64,000 bases of DNA from positions 1,364,001-1,428,000 of the forward strand of contig NC_020186.1 of assembly GCF_000315915.1 (NCBI RefSeq), read 5' to 3'. A model generated the notes under the pieces. It did no database searches. It was not told the origin of the DNA and saw only the letters and a program-made list of their open reading frames with translations. Made by a program: the position numbers and the translations under genes. The DNA comes from Henningerozyma blattae CBS 6284 (Eukaryota > Ascomycota > Saccharomycetes > Saccharomycetales > Saccharomycetaceae). Shown piece by piece: positions 19,245 to 29,643 of this stretch (positions are counted from its first letter, which is position 1; every line of letters starts with the position of its first letter).

Positions 19245-19859
19245 TTATAAATTTGTCCTTCGTATTATTTCATTCAAGTCTATAGTCGTACTTTGACTAC
19301 GAGTGTGTGATCTACCACGAGAATAAGGGTGGTGTTTCCGTAGAGGTCCAGTGGGGGATTGTGCTGAAGCTGTGATGGTGGTGGGGGATTGAGTAGTATC
19401 TGGGATATACAATTTATTTAAACTTGGCAATGACAAGTTTCTCTTGTGTGCTTGCAAGGGTGATTGTTTGAACGAATCATAACCGTTTGTTGTTTGATTG
19501 ATTGTGATGGGGGTGAGAGTTTCATCTTCATCTTCGAGCCCAGTTTCATGAAGCGATAATTTTTGATTCAATTGAACTACACCTCTAGATCCAATCTTTG
19601 CTGGGGACGAAGTTCTTTTTGACACACGATTATTCTCTGGAGGGAACTTGTAAGGCTTGGGCGGAGGAGCAGTGGTTGTGGTGGGTGTGCAGCCATGCAT
19701 GAGTTTATAAATTTCCAAACTCTTGTTCAAGTTTTCCAATTTATAGAATTGTTGTTTTGTTCTTTCCTGTTCCAATTTGAATTCCAAACATTTCAGAATG
19801 GTTTGTTCAGAATAGGATGTGTTGAGTTCTTTACCAAACAGAATATTTAAAAGGTCCAT
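19245..19859 (-). CDS. Unidentified 204-residue protein with N-terminal coiled coil
   Basis: The N-terminal ~55 residues are helical and highly charged (EQTILKCLEFKLEQERTKQQ, then KLENLNKSLEIYKLM), a likely coiled coil or dimerisation segment. The rest is low-complexity and Ser/Thr/Pro-rich with basic patches and candidate SP/TP phosphorylation sites (RTSSPAK, SPTGPLRKHHPYSRGRSHTRS). I do not recognise a domain. In the ancestral order BOP3 (YNL042W) lies near here, but I cannot confirm identity from sequence. Codon use and length support a real gene. It converges on the small membrane ORF, 64 bp away. Confidence 0.6.
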   Translation of the reverse strand: MDLLNILFGKELNTSYSEQTILKCLEFKLEQERTKQQFYKLENLNKSLEIYKLMHGCTPTTTTAPPPKPYKFPPENNRVSKRTSSPAKIGSRGVVQLNQKLSLHETGLEDEDETLTPITINQTTNGYDSFKQSPLQAHKRNLSLPSLNKLYIPDTTQSPTTITASAQSPTGPLRKHHPYSRGRSHTRSQSTTIDLNEIIRRTNL

Positions 19860-20317
19860 TCCTGAGTGTTTGCTTTACTGAGTTGGGGTATGCATTTGGA
19901 ACAGTAGTTGTTGCAATTATGCATGTACATATATATATATATATATAAATATTTATGCACACTTTTTATTTTTTTCTGCAATGTGTAGAGAGAATGATGT
20001 TGTTTACGCAAATACCGGATCGGGTAAGACGATGATTATATTGGAAAAAGTGGAAAAAATGAAAAAATGAAGAATTGGGAAAAGAAAAAATGAAAAAAAC
20101 AAAATGTCGATTANNNNNNNNNNNNNNNNNNNNTATATGAAAAGTAGGAAAATAGAAAATAGAAGAATTGGAAAGAAAAATAGAAAAACAAAATAGTCGA
20201 TTAAACCAAGTAGCGCGCGAAGACGTAATAGTATATTATAATAGAATAAAAAAGTTTATATATATATATATATATATCTATATATGTATGTCTGTAAAAA
20301 GTGTCTGTGTAAGGAAC
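19860..20317. other. Intergenic region with collapsed tandem repeat and gap
   Basis: A TA microsatellite (about 19927-19946) is followed by GAAAAATGAAAAA-rich DNA. A 20-base N gap sits at 20114-20133. The words GAAGAATTGG and AAACAAAAT(A)GTCGATTA occur on both sides of it about 93 bp apart, so the gap falls inside a tandem duplication. A second TA run lies at about 20258-20277. No gene is seen. Confidence 0.55.
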
Positions 20318-20959
20318 CTAGCAAACCCCTTCTACATGGCCTCCCTCTACATGGTACAACATCCCGACTACTTCCACATCTGTTGAACCAATGACATCGG
20401 TGACGTAAGATTTGATCTTGGAAGTCTGGGACTTAACATTTTCCAATTCCAAAACACTTTGTAAATCTTTCTCCTTTATAGACGAGTTTTTAGCTAGAGT
20501 GGAATTTTTCAACTCATAAAATTCACTCAAGTTGCCGAAAAAATGAGGGTTTGCAGTGGCTTCATCGTGAGATGGTGGATCCAACTTGATTACTGCCTTG
20601 ATACCACCACAATCAGTATGACCCAAGATTATTACACGTTTCACTTTGAGAAGATTCACAGCGAATTCCAAAGTGGATAGAAAAGAGGAAGCGGATGATT
20701 TTGTGTCACAAAGATTACCGACGGAAGCATACACAAGTGCTTGTCCGGGCAAGAACCCAAGAGCCGATTCGTTATAACGAGAGTCGACACAGGTGATGAC
20801 AAATGACGAAGGCGATTGTCCCAAGGCCGTTTGCTCAGGAACAATGCCTGGATGTTGAGATTGGAAAGATGAGAGCCAGGTAGCGTTTTGTGCGGCTAAT
20901 TCGGCATGGATATGAGCTTGGGTATTAGAAGCAGAGTCTGAATGAGAAATGTCTGGCAT
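20318..20959 (-). CDS. NCE103: Beta-type carbonic anhydrase Nce103
   Basis: This 213-residue enzyme interconverts CO2 and bicarbonate and supplies bicarbonate to carboxylases under low CO2. Zinc ligands are C57, H114 and C117 in VITCVDSRYNE and ILGHTDCGGIKA, and the D59-R61 dyad of beta-class enzymes is intact. The family surface PGQALVYASVGNLC and the ending VGMLYHVEGG also fit. I chose the ATG at 20959. The frame is open for another 60 codons, but that part is a Phe/Leu-rich translation of the promoter and would misplace the enzyme. The length then matches S. cerevisiae Nce103 (221). YNL036W lies in the same ancestral block as its neighbours here. Confidence 0.94.
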   Translation of the reverse strand: MPDISHSDSASNTQAHIHAELAAQNATWLSSFQSQHPGIVPEQTALGQSPSSFVITCVDSRYNESALGFLPGQALVYASVGNLCDTKSSASSFLSTLEFAVNLLKVKRVIILGHTDCGGIKAVIKLDPPSHDEATANPHFFGNLSEFYELKNSTLAKNSSIKEKDLQSVLELENVKSQTSKIKSYVTDVIGSTDVEVVGMLYHVEGGHVEGVC

Positions 20960-22139
20960 AACGAAAGAGGTGTGGTGTAAGGAATGAAATGCGAGGTGTA
21001 CGGGTGAAGCGAATATTATTTTTATATGTTGGCGGCTAAATAGAAGAAAAAAGAAAAGAAAAAGATATATACAACTAATAAAACATACAGGATATAAACA
21101 GCATAGTATAGAATAGGGAAAAGAAAAGAAAAAAGACAAAGGACCATTGGACTAGTCTTTATATATACAATGGCAAACGGCAGATGACAAAAGATCGGCG
21201 GGAATTTAGGAAGGCAGTGTGTGCCGATCGCAGGTGTCAGGATGTATAGGGCCAGGCACAGCCAATAGCAAAGCAATGGCGTCACCGTGACCGAGCCGTG
21301 ACATCAGCGCGCGTCGGACAGGACAGAATGAATGTGCGGTGGACAGAGTCCGCCCGGACTGTCCGGGGCGATAGTGTCTGTTTAATTAATCGGACATTCC
21401 CGTAGAACGAGCCGCGCGCGTGGCGGGCTTTCGTTCTTTTTCTTTTCGTACGGCGCTAGCGGGGCGTGGCCAGACCAACGTGGCGGGCTGCAGCTGCAGC
21501 TTGTTGGCCAGGCGTCATCGATCGCCAAGGGCTGGCCACGTGGGCTGCACATGCAAGAGTGTTTGTCACGTGTACGCTGCGGGCCAGATCTGCCACGTGA
21601 TCTGGGCTCAGTGGCGGGGTCTTTTGGCGTACGGCTGAAAGGGTGTGGCGGTAGGTGTGGCGGGGTAGAGTGAAAAGGGAGTCTTGGGTTCGCAGGGCTC
21701 TGACTAGGGCTCTGTAGGGTTGTGTTAGGGTTGAGGCTGAGGCTGAGGACATTTTTGGGCACGTGGGTGAGGGGTAATTGCTAATTGTCTTGGTTTAGGG
21801 TCGTCAAGGGTTGTCGTTTATATCCATATATATGTGTGTGTGTGTGTGTTTATATATATATATATATATATATATTGTCTTCGGTTTTGGTAAAAGGAAA
21901 GAAAAACGGAACTTCACGTGGCAGGCATTACCCGGAGTCCCGTCCGTGCATCCGGGTAACACCTTTGATATATTCTCATCTCATCCAAGCGGTTCTATAC
22001 TGTAAAGGGGATAAGTAGGGAATAATAGTGAATGTATATATTTTTGCAAAAACAAAATATAATATCTATATAAATATATATACACATATACATATACATA
22101 TTTCTGGTTCACGCACCTCAAAGCATCACACCCCACACG
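20960..22139. promoter_or_regulatory. Divergent promoter NCE103-GID9: GC-rich island with E-boxes and paired Reb1 sites
   Basis: This 1.18-kb region is GC-rich from about 21240 to 21770. Five CACGTG boxes lie at 21537, 21567, 21594, 21760 and 21915. TTAGGGT (Tbf1-like) words lie at 21725 and 21796. TTACCCGGA (21928-21936) and TCCGGGTAA (21951-21959) form a perfect 9-bp inverted pair of Reb1-type sites. GT and TA microsatellites span about 21833-21874. ORFs in the GC-rich part have no protein-like features. Confidence 0.55.
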
Positions 22140-23654
22140 ATGATCAATAGTAAAGATATACTCTTGCATAAAGAACCAAACACTCTATTAAACGAGCCGT
22201 CGGTCGATTTCCATTTGATTTTAAACCAACAATTATTCAACATCCCGTTCAATCTCCTATTGAAGAACGAATCTATACTCTACAATACTCTAGAATCACA
22301 CCAATTACAAATAAAATCCATATCGCAAGAGATTTCAAAACTACTGCAAAAAAAGGAAAAACTCCCCTCCACCTTCGACAAACAAGTGGAGATCACCGCC
22401 GTGGATAAAATCACCTTGCTAATCAACACCGTCGATTCCATTGAAAAATCAATCAAATCAATCTATAATCATGATTTACAACTGATCCTCACTCTAAAGA
22501 AGCGTTACGAGTTTTTCAATAATTTGAAACTCGCCAAAGAAACAAGAAAGCAAAACGCCTTGATAGATTGGTATCAAAACTTAACCAATTTGCTCATAAC
22601 AGACTACTTGATTAGAAATTCCAACGGAACCCCGACTTCCAACAAAGGTATCAAGTTTTTCAATCAATTGCATAACGATCCAAATAATATCATTTCCACA
22701 CATTTGCTAGATTCAGACATTCTCATCACTTCAAATCAGATATCAAATTCTCTTTTGATAAACCATGACTTATCCTTGCTTATCAATTGGATCGAAACAA
22801 ATTCTCATCCACCTTTATCCAAATCGTTTAAAAACTTGATTTTCCAATCAAGATTCCAACAATTCATAGAACTCATCAAGCAAAACGATATTTCCAATGC
22901 AATACATTGTTATCAAATCCATTTGATCAACTTCATCGATGATCCAACCCATTTCAATAACGTGAAAGCCGCATCAGGCCTCTTAATCTTCTACCCCTTT
23001 TTAAAATCTTCGTTATCCTCTTCTAACGACTCAGCAATCACCAGCACAACATATTTTGATAGAATCTTTCATAAAAATTTGAAATCTAAATCACTTTCTT
23101 CTTCTTCTTCTTCTTCTTCTTCCACTATCTCGAATTTCCATAATTTCAAACTAAATAATAACGATTTATCCATCTATAAACATCTTTTGCATGATAATCG
23201 TTGGCTTCAATTGAATGATTTTTTCTTATCGGAATATTATTCCATTTACGGTATCTCCGTAAACGATCCCCTTTTGATTTACTTATCCCTTGGAATTTCT
23301 TCTTTGAAAACTAAAGAATGCTTAATCCATGGTTCCACTTCCACCTCTACAACACCTTCACAAGTCCAATCCTATATTAATGATAATGTTTTAAATAATA
23401 AATGTCCTGTTTGTAATAATGATTTCAAATCCATCGCGTCTCAATTACCTTTTGCTCATCATGATAATTCTATTTTATTCGATAATCCAATAATGTTACC
23501 CAATGGTAACATTTTCGATTCAAATAAATTAACTCAATTGACATCCCAGTTGAAAAGGCAAAACATTTATCATTTAAATGATGATCAAGTTTTGGATCCA
23601 ATAGAATTAAAAGTATTTAATAAAGATCAATTCGTTACAATGTATCCTACATAA
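22140..23654 (+). CDS. FYV10: GID/CTLH ubiquitin ligase subunit Gid9 (Fyv10)
   Basis: This 504-residue RING-like subunit of the GID E3 ligase pairs with Gid2 to degrade gluconeogenic enzymes such as Fbp1 after glucose return. An N-terminal helical region is followed by a LisH-like segment (about residues 140-175), a CTLH domain (about 209-265, LINWIETNSH...FQQFIELIKQ) and a CRA part. A degenerate RING begins with CPVC at about residue 421 and contains LPFAHHDNS and PIMLPNGNIFD, typical of Gid-type RINGs that lack a full zinc set. A Ser run (about 318-327) is coded by TTC repeats. The 3' end overlaps the BDP1 coding end by 8 bp in convergent orientation. It corresponds to YIL097W. Confidence 0.93.
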   Translation: MINSKDILLHKEPNTLLNEPSVDFHLILNQQLFNIPFNLLLKNESILYNTLESHQLQIKSISQEISKLLQKKEKLPSTFDKQVEITAVDKITLLINTVDSIEKSIKSIYNHDLQLILTLKKRYEFFNNLKLAKETRKQNALIDWYQNLTNLLITDYLIRNSNGTPTSNKGIKFFNQLHNDPNNIISTHLLDSDILITSNQISNSLLINHDLSLLINWIETNSHPPLSKSFKNLIFQSRFQQFIELIKQNDISNAIHCYQIHLINFIDDPTHFNNVKAASGLLIFYPFLKSSLSSSNDSAITSTTYFDRIFHKNLKSKSLSSSSSSSSSTISNFHNFKLNNNDLSIYKHLLHDNRWLQLNDFFLSEYYSIYGISVNDPLLIYLSLGISSLKTKECLIHGSTSTSTTPSQVQSYINDNVLNNKCPVCNNDFKSIASQLPFAHHDNSILFDNPIMLPNGNIFDSNKLTQLTSQLKRQNIYHLNDDQVLDPIELKVFNKDQFVTMYPT

Positions 23655-23674
23655 CATAAAGCATATCTTTCTTA

Positions 23675-23721
<47 letters not shown>

Positions 23722-25725
23722 ATTGAAATCACCTCTCATCCATCTATTCCTCTCCTTTTCATTTTGGGCTTCATCCAATTCTCTTTGTCTCTTGATATCA
23801 TCAATAGTACCCAAGACAACTTCCGTCTTACGATACACTTTCAAATCATTATTAAATAACCCACCAGCACCTTTCTTATACCCATCATCTTTCTTGATCC
23901 CACCATTATTTGCCATTTGATCTTCCATCTTGGAATTTAATTTGCTCTCTTCAATTTCTTTCAAATTCTTTTCATGTTCCAATTGTAATTCTTGAATTTT
24001 TGCATTAAATTCCTCCACTGTACCCATTTCTTTCCTTATATCATGACAATATTGTTCAAAATTAATTGGTAATCGATTCTTCAATGCTAATTCTATTAAT
24101 ATTGGATGATGCTTTTCTTCACTTAAAAATTTGGATTTAACTTGTTTACGACTACGATAGGGAAATAATTGTGCAATTAAATTGAAATCAATCCCCCACA
24201 TAGATAACGCCTTGTAAAACTTTATTAATTCTTCATTACTCCATGGTTCACTATATGTATTATTATTGGCATCTTTACGTCCATATGATGCACTATTATA
24301 AAGATTATTAAATGGATTTTCATCAATCACTTTCTTATGTTGATTCTCTAATCTAGCATTCTCATGTCGATCAATTTGTGTACTTTCATCATCAACAACC
24401 ATTTCACCATCTGCATTCAATTTTAATTGAACTCCCGCTTGAGTTTGAGGACGATCCTCCGGAACTTCACTATTCAATAATTCTTCAGCTACTCGTTTAC
24501 GTTCTTCCTTTTCTTTATCAATCTCTTCTTTATTTAATTCTTCTAAAGATTTAAATTCAAGTCTTGCACGACGACGATTCTCACGACGCTCTTTACGTTT
24601 TAATAATTTATTCTTATGAGCTTCTTTAGCTCTATCAAAATTCTCACTTATTGTACCAATGGGTAATGATGGTTTACATAAATCAGCCATCGTAAATGAT
24701 TCTTCGTCTAATATATATTTACTGGATTCACTAACTGGAACATGTTTGGGAATCTCATCAAGATTCTTGACAACATATTGTTCATATAAATTATCCGTTC
24801 GTTGAAATAACCCATCTTTTTGATTAGATTGTTGTTTTTGTTTGGGATTCACAACAGAGGTACTACCGGGCATCGGAATTCTAGTAGCAACACTAATACG
24901 ATGCGATGATGATCCAGATTTTTTAGATATCGATGAACGAACTGACATACGACGTCTTTTCATAGCTTGTAATGAGGAATCCTTTTCAGTAATACTATTA
25001 AATCTCATCTTATTCAATCGAACATTTGTCACTGAAGGTAATCGACTATTTCTTCTAGAGCCTAATGTTTCATTAGGTTCATCTTGATTAAAAGTTGGTT
25101 TGAAATTCGGCCGTAACCCTCCACTTAATGAATCTAATCTAGTAGATCTTCGACGATGTGATGTAATTGATGATCCACCAATAGAGTTTGATCTTGAACT
25201 TAAATTATCAATATCAGATGGTGGTTGACCTAATAATTTATGATGTGCTTGGAAAGGTCCAAGATGAACTTCTACACGTTTAGAAGAATTATTTAAAGAC
25301 GCTGATTTAGAGGTATCATTTACTTGAGTAGGCCCATCAAGCTCGTTATGATTCATAACAGGTTGTGTGTTTATGAATGAGACATCATCAGGTGCTTGAC
25401 TCTCTAGTTGTGTTTCAAAATGTTTATTATTTGACTTATTATTCGAATCTATTTGGTTCTTTAAATTACCGGAATCGTTCCCATGCTCAATTTGTGTAGG
25501 CCCATCAATTCGATCATTATTATTCAATGGTTCTTTTTCATTGGAAGTTCCGGACTCATTATCATCTTCATCATCATCATCATCATTATCATTATTTCTA
25601 TGATTTATTAAATTTGGAATTGAATTTATATTGGGTTTTTCAATAGATTTCACAGTAACAGCAACACGACGTTGTCTGATTTTCGGTATAAAACGTTTAC
25701 CACTTTTATTAACAACGTTACTCAT
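23647..25725 (-). CDS. BDP1: TFIIIB subunit Bdp1 (TFC5, B'')
   Basis: This 692-residue subunit of TFIIIB works with TBP and Brf1 to recruit RNA polymerase III. The opening MSNVVNKSGKRFIPKIRQRR is typical of fungal Bdp1. The N-terminal half is disordered, with repeated DGPTQ motifs and an acidic run. The conserved core includes KHVPVSESSKYILDEESFTM and a SANT/Myb domain at about residues 493-540 (EPWSNEELIKFYKALSMWG to RKQVKSKF), followed by the long-arm helix. The final ~20 residues (YIYIYIYIERERERE...) are translated from a TA/CT microsatellite and are surely not ancestral. The S. cerevisiae protein has 594 residues, the difference being mainly disordered parts. It matches YNL039W in the same ancestral block. 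Confidence 0.94.
23683..23721. repeat. (CT)n-(TA)n microsatellite inside the BDP1 C-terminal codons
   Basis: About 16 bp of CT repeats are followed by about 22 bp of TA repeats. They are read in the BDP1 frame as alternating Tyr/Ile and then Glu/Arg residues just before the stop. Confidence 0.9.
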
Positions 25726-25774
25726 TTATAATTGTAGAGAGTATTGATATTTTTAATTTTATTTCTTGTTTTTA

Positions 25775-25810
<36 letters not shown>

Positions 25811-26256
25811 ATTACAGAATATTAAAATAATGGAAGAATGAGAATATGTATACTTAATGAAATCAATCAACACACTCAATAAGGCAATCTATACAATTTG
25901 TAAATTGATTAAATATACTTGGTCTGGATTAATAAATATAAAATATATCGTATTAATATTTTAACTTGATGAGCCTAATTTTTAGAATTAAGTTATTAAC
26001 TTCCGTTCATTTCCCCCGGCACGCATCTATCTTTTACACTAAACTTTTTCAAACCTGACACGTAAAAAAAAAAATCAAAACTGTCACGTAAATCAAAATA
26101 CAAATACTGATAAAGTATAATAAAAAGAATAAAACAAAACAAGCACAATATTACTTAAAAAGTAAATAAAAAAAGAAAATAATTTCATAGTTTATAAAAT
26201 ATATTAAATTATATTGTTATACAAACTTATAATAGTATACAAACGGTAAAAATAAA
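25726..26256. promoter_or_regulatory. BDP1 promoter and 3' flank of WD40 gene
   Basis: An (ATT)n microsatellite lies at about 25778-25811. Paired TGACACGTAAA / TGTCACGTAAA words occur around 26055-26090. No gene is seen. Confidence 0.45.
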
Positions 26257-27468
26257 CTAATAAGGCTTGAAACGAGCTTTCTTTGAATGCTTGCTACTCT
26301 TCTTCTTACTCTTCTTACTCTTCTTTTCTTTCTTGTGAGATTTTTTGTGTTTTCCTTCTGAAACTCCTGGTTCGGTATTCTCTGTACCCATATCAACTTC
26401 AATATCATCATCATTCTCATTAATTTCATCCAAAACATTTAAACGTAAAGAATAATCGAAAAAATGTTCAGGTATTTTCAAAGATTTCGTAGTTGTATCA
26501 ATTTTCCAAAGTTTAACATTACCATCTTCACCACATGAGTACATATTACTAGGATCATTTGGATTAATAAATACATCTCTAATTACTTCATCACCATGTG
26601 CTTGTGGTATTATAATATTATTATCTTCAGCTAAATCAATTTTCTCATTATTAAATGGTGAAATCTTCAATTGACCTTTGCTTTCTTCGGTTTTACCTGT
26701 AGCAATATAGCCAGGATAAACATCAATAACGTAATTACAACCCCAATCGTTTCTGATATCACCAAATTCTATTGGCTTAGGTTCCTTTAATACTTCAGAT
26801 TTATCATTTAATTGATGAATTGCAAATGTTTCCATATGTGATAAAGTAAATATTCTTCTCGATGATAACCAACCGCATGAATGAATAGATGAATAATTAA
26901 TAACTTGGTGTAATGAATCTTCTTCTTCAGTTTCAGTCAAATCATAAATATTTGTGTATCCATCTGTAGAGCCACTCATTAGAACTTTAGAATCGTTTGG
27001 ATGAAATTTAATGTCTGTTATATCATCATGATGTGAGTCAACAAAAGATCTTATCGGAGTATCCCAACTTCTAATATCATATATATATAATTCTGCATCA
27101 ACACCACTTAACTCAGTCCCACATGCCATCATATTATGTAATGAATCTAAGGACAAAAAGGGCGAATTTTTTTCATTAGTTATTGTTTTTATACAATCAT
27201 TTGATTTCAAATCATATATTTTTACTGATTCATTTGTTGCTGTAACCATTAATGAACCACCATTGTAATTATTGTTTACAATTTCAAAATCATTTATTGA
27301 TGTTTCACCAATTTTAATCTTATCTTTGATTTGATTGGTTTTCCAATCTAAAATGCTAATTTCCCCATTACTCAAGCTAGTTAACAAACCATAGTTGTAC
27401 AACGGTTTAAACTTCAAACACCAATTGTTAGAGCCAAAAGATGTTAAATTGATTGGGATAACTGACAT
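26257..27468 (-). CDS. WD40-repeat nuclear protein (YNL035C / WDR89 family)
   Basis: This 403-residue beta-propeller protein of unknown function is the likely counterpart of YNL035C. WD-type blades are visible, for example DITDIKFHPNDSKVLMSGS followed by TDGYTNIYDL, and DVFINPNDPSNMYSCGEDGN followed by VKLWKID. The C-terminus is a very basic Lys/Ser tail (KKEKKSKKSKKKSSKHSKK), a probable nuclear localisation signal. The start MSVIPINLTSFG gives an ordinary N-terminal blade. It lies next to BDP1 and near NCE103 (YNL036W), in line with ancestral order. A TTACCCG (Reb1-type) word lies about 120 bp upstream, near 27588. Confidence 0.85.
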   Translation of the reverse strand: MSVIPINLTSFGSNNWCLKFKPLYNYGLLTSLSNGEISILDWKTNQIKDKIKIGETSINDFEIVNNNYNGGSLMVTATNESVKIYDLKSNDCIKTITNEKNSPFLSLDSLHNMMACGTELSGVDAELYIYDIRSWDTPIRSFVDSHHDDITDIKFHPNDSKVLMSGSTDGYTNIYDLTETEEEDSLHQVINYSSIHSCGWLSSRRIFTLSHMETFAIHQLNDKSEVLKEPKPIEFGDIRNDWGCNYVIDVYPGYIATGKTEESKGQLKISPFNNEKIDLAEDNNIIIPQAHGDEVIRDVFINPNDPSNMYSCGEDGNVKLWKIDTTTKSLKIPEHFFDYSLRLNVLDEINENDDDIEVDMGTENTEPGVSEGKHKKSHKKEKKSKKSKKKSSKHSKKARFKPY

Positions 27469-29206
27469 TCTTAGTCAGGAAGTTTAATCCAACAGAAACT
27501 ATCTATCTTAGATCTTTAAAGAGTTGTTTAATTTTTTTTTTATGTTCAGGAATTTTTTGGATGATATACTTGATGAATATTTACAATATTTACCCGGACT
27601 TAAATGTGATAAATGATATCTTTAGTGCATCTCTACATTAAATCCAATAAAAAGATATATTATTAGTTAATAAAGAATACATTTAATAAACATACATTAT
27701 GTTATACCTTTATGGATTGTAATTTCTACATACATTAATGCCAAAGTGTTGAGCGTAAAATATTACGTACTAAGTGATATTTTTATACAACCTGTATTTC
27801 TCGGAATATAAATAGAGCTCGTTTTTATATACTTCTTTAGTTTTATATACGTATTTACCCCGAGGAGGACAATTATAAGAACAGTTAATACCAAAAAGAT
27901 CGTACACAAAGCTGTAGCTTAATGCACGGTGGGTTATTACTCATATTAAGTTGTTATTAGTTTGTTGCTTAAAGCCACAATTATGACGACATCCAGTTTT
28001 TTTAGCATAAAGCTAGAGCTATGACATATTTATATTAGATAATGTCTTAGTATTTTTTGAGGTTTCAATTATTTAGATACACAAAAATTATCCAGGTAAT
28101 TAGAACTCGTGCATTAAATGTATATTATATAACCATATCTTACTCTCTTATTTTGTTCGAAACGTATACTATAAAGTAAGGTTAATAGAATTAAATAAAA
28201 TAACAATTTTAAGATAAATATTTTGCTGAGTTCAGTAAATACCACTACTAACAAGACCTAGAATTATTATGACCAAATCCAAAGCAGCAAGAGCCAAGCC
28301 TCACTAGGGCAAAATATATATATATATATATCAAAAATTTAGTGTAAAAAATGTGAATATTAAAGTAAAAATATTTACTTTATTTAAAGAAGAATAAAAT
28401 AATTCCCAGCTCTATGGGTAAATTGAATTCTCTGTTATTTTCAATAATAATTACAAGAAGGTCTTAAAATATATGAATGAGATAAGAAAGTGGAAAATAC
28501 CATAATAGAATTACTGGAATTGAAGAGAGGCTGGCATTATTAAATAATAAATTTTGATGTAATTTTGGATTACTTCTTTTACATACTCAATAAACATCTA
28601 TATTAATTTACAAAGTATATTCTTTATATAGTAAGTTAAAACAAGCTCTATTCATAAATGTTCTTTAACCTTAAAGAACATTTCCTTTTCTTTAACAAAT
28701 ACCTTAATTACGAACCATACCAGGCATGTGAAAATTAAACACTTAATAAAAATGTCTTTTTAAGAAATAAATAGAAAATAATTATATTATTTTCCAACAA
28801 GAATATGTAGTTGAGTATATTATAACAAGATAAGTAATGATGAAACTTAGGAGATAGTGACAAAACTACATAACCAAATATTTTAGAATTTAAATATTCT
28901 AGAAGTGTAAATCAATTTTCAGATGAGCTTAATGAAATAATCAAGCTCATAGATTGGCAAATAATCTGGATAATAAGCATTTTTAACATAATTAGGCTAA
29001 TTATGAGAACTGAGTCTTGAAATCCAAAAAATGAGAATAACAACGAGCCATATCAAGCAAGTATTATAAAATTGTGTGTGAGTGCTTACTGAATAGTACC
29101 ATTTTATCATTGTTATTTAATAGAAATTACCTACTCTTCTTCATCATGGAATTATCTAACAAGCTATAGATTTTTGCAAAACATTTTCCTGTTTTTTACG
29201 AAGTTC
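27469..29206. other. Gene-poor AT-rich DNA, left part of the 8.7-kb desert
   Basis: No gene is recognised. A Reb1-type TTACCCG near 27588 and a TATA repeat near 28315-28331 are the only clear short signals. All longer frames are interrupted. The region may hold decayed genes or retroelements, but I could not align any part to a known family. Confidence 0.5.
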
Positions 29207-29631
29207 TGTTGTAATACGAGACTGACAGGACAAGGATGGTGTTTCAGAGTTCGGATGGTAGTGAGATCAGTAGTTACAGGTTGTATTACACAAGATTATT
29301 GTATCTCCCCTTGGTCCTTCTCTACATAGTATATAATAGCATATTGATCTATACATGCTCCTTATATACATCTTTAGAGCTGGCCAGTTCTGGGCGCATA
29401 GTTACAAGATACGGTACACTCATTGAAACCTGGGTGTCATTCTTACTAATAGGTATCCTAGACAAACCAGAAGTAGGTACAGATTCAGTGGTTACAGTTG
29501 ATGTTCCACGCCTGCTGAATAGTTGTTTCTCAGCTGTGGTCAGCTGATCTGTCCTCTCTCGAGGCTTCTTTTGTACTGATTTCTTGTAAGTATTACGTGA
29601 AAGGCGACGGCGCTTAGACGGTTTTATAACA
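29207..29631. mobile_element. Candidate LTR beside tRNA-Pro (Ty3-sigma-like ends)
   Basis: The segment begins TGTTGTAATACG and ends TTTTATAACA, so its tips are near-perfect inverted repeats (TGTTGTAA / TTATAACA) like those of sigma LTRs. It stops 12 bp upstream of the tRNA-Pro gene at 29644, the spacing at which Ty3 inserts. A TATATAATA box lies near 29330. No clean target duplication is seen and I found no second copy, so this is a candidate only. Confidence 0.4.
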
Positions 29632-29643
29632 GTTTTCGTAAAA

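Noticed and set aside
20960..21139. Hydrophobic N-terminal extension of NCE103 resembling a signal peptide
   Set aside because: Beta-carbonic anhydrase of yeast is cytosolic. The extension is a Phe/Leu translation of the pyrimidine-rich promoter, and the ATG at 20959 gives normal length.
21382..21762. Overlapping ORFs in the GC-rich NCE103-GID9 promoter
   Set aside because: High GC lowers stop frequency; compositions are Pro/Ser/Arg-rich without conserved motifs and frames exist on both strands.
29236..29547. 103-residue ORF upstream of tRNA-Pro
   Set aside because: It lies inside the LTR candidate, has no domain and no supporting context.
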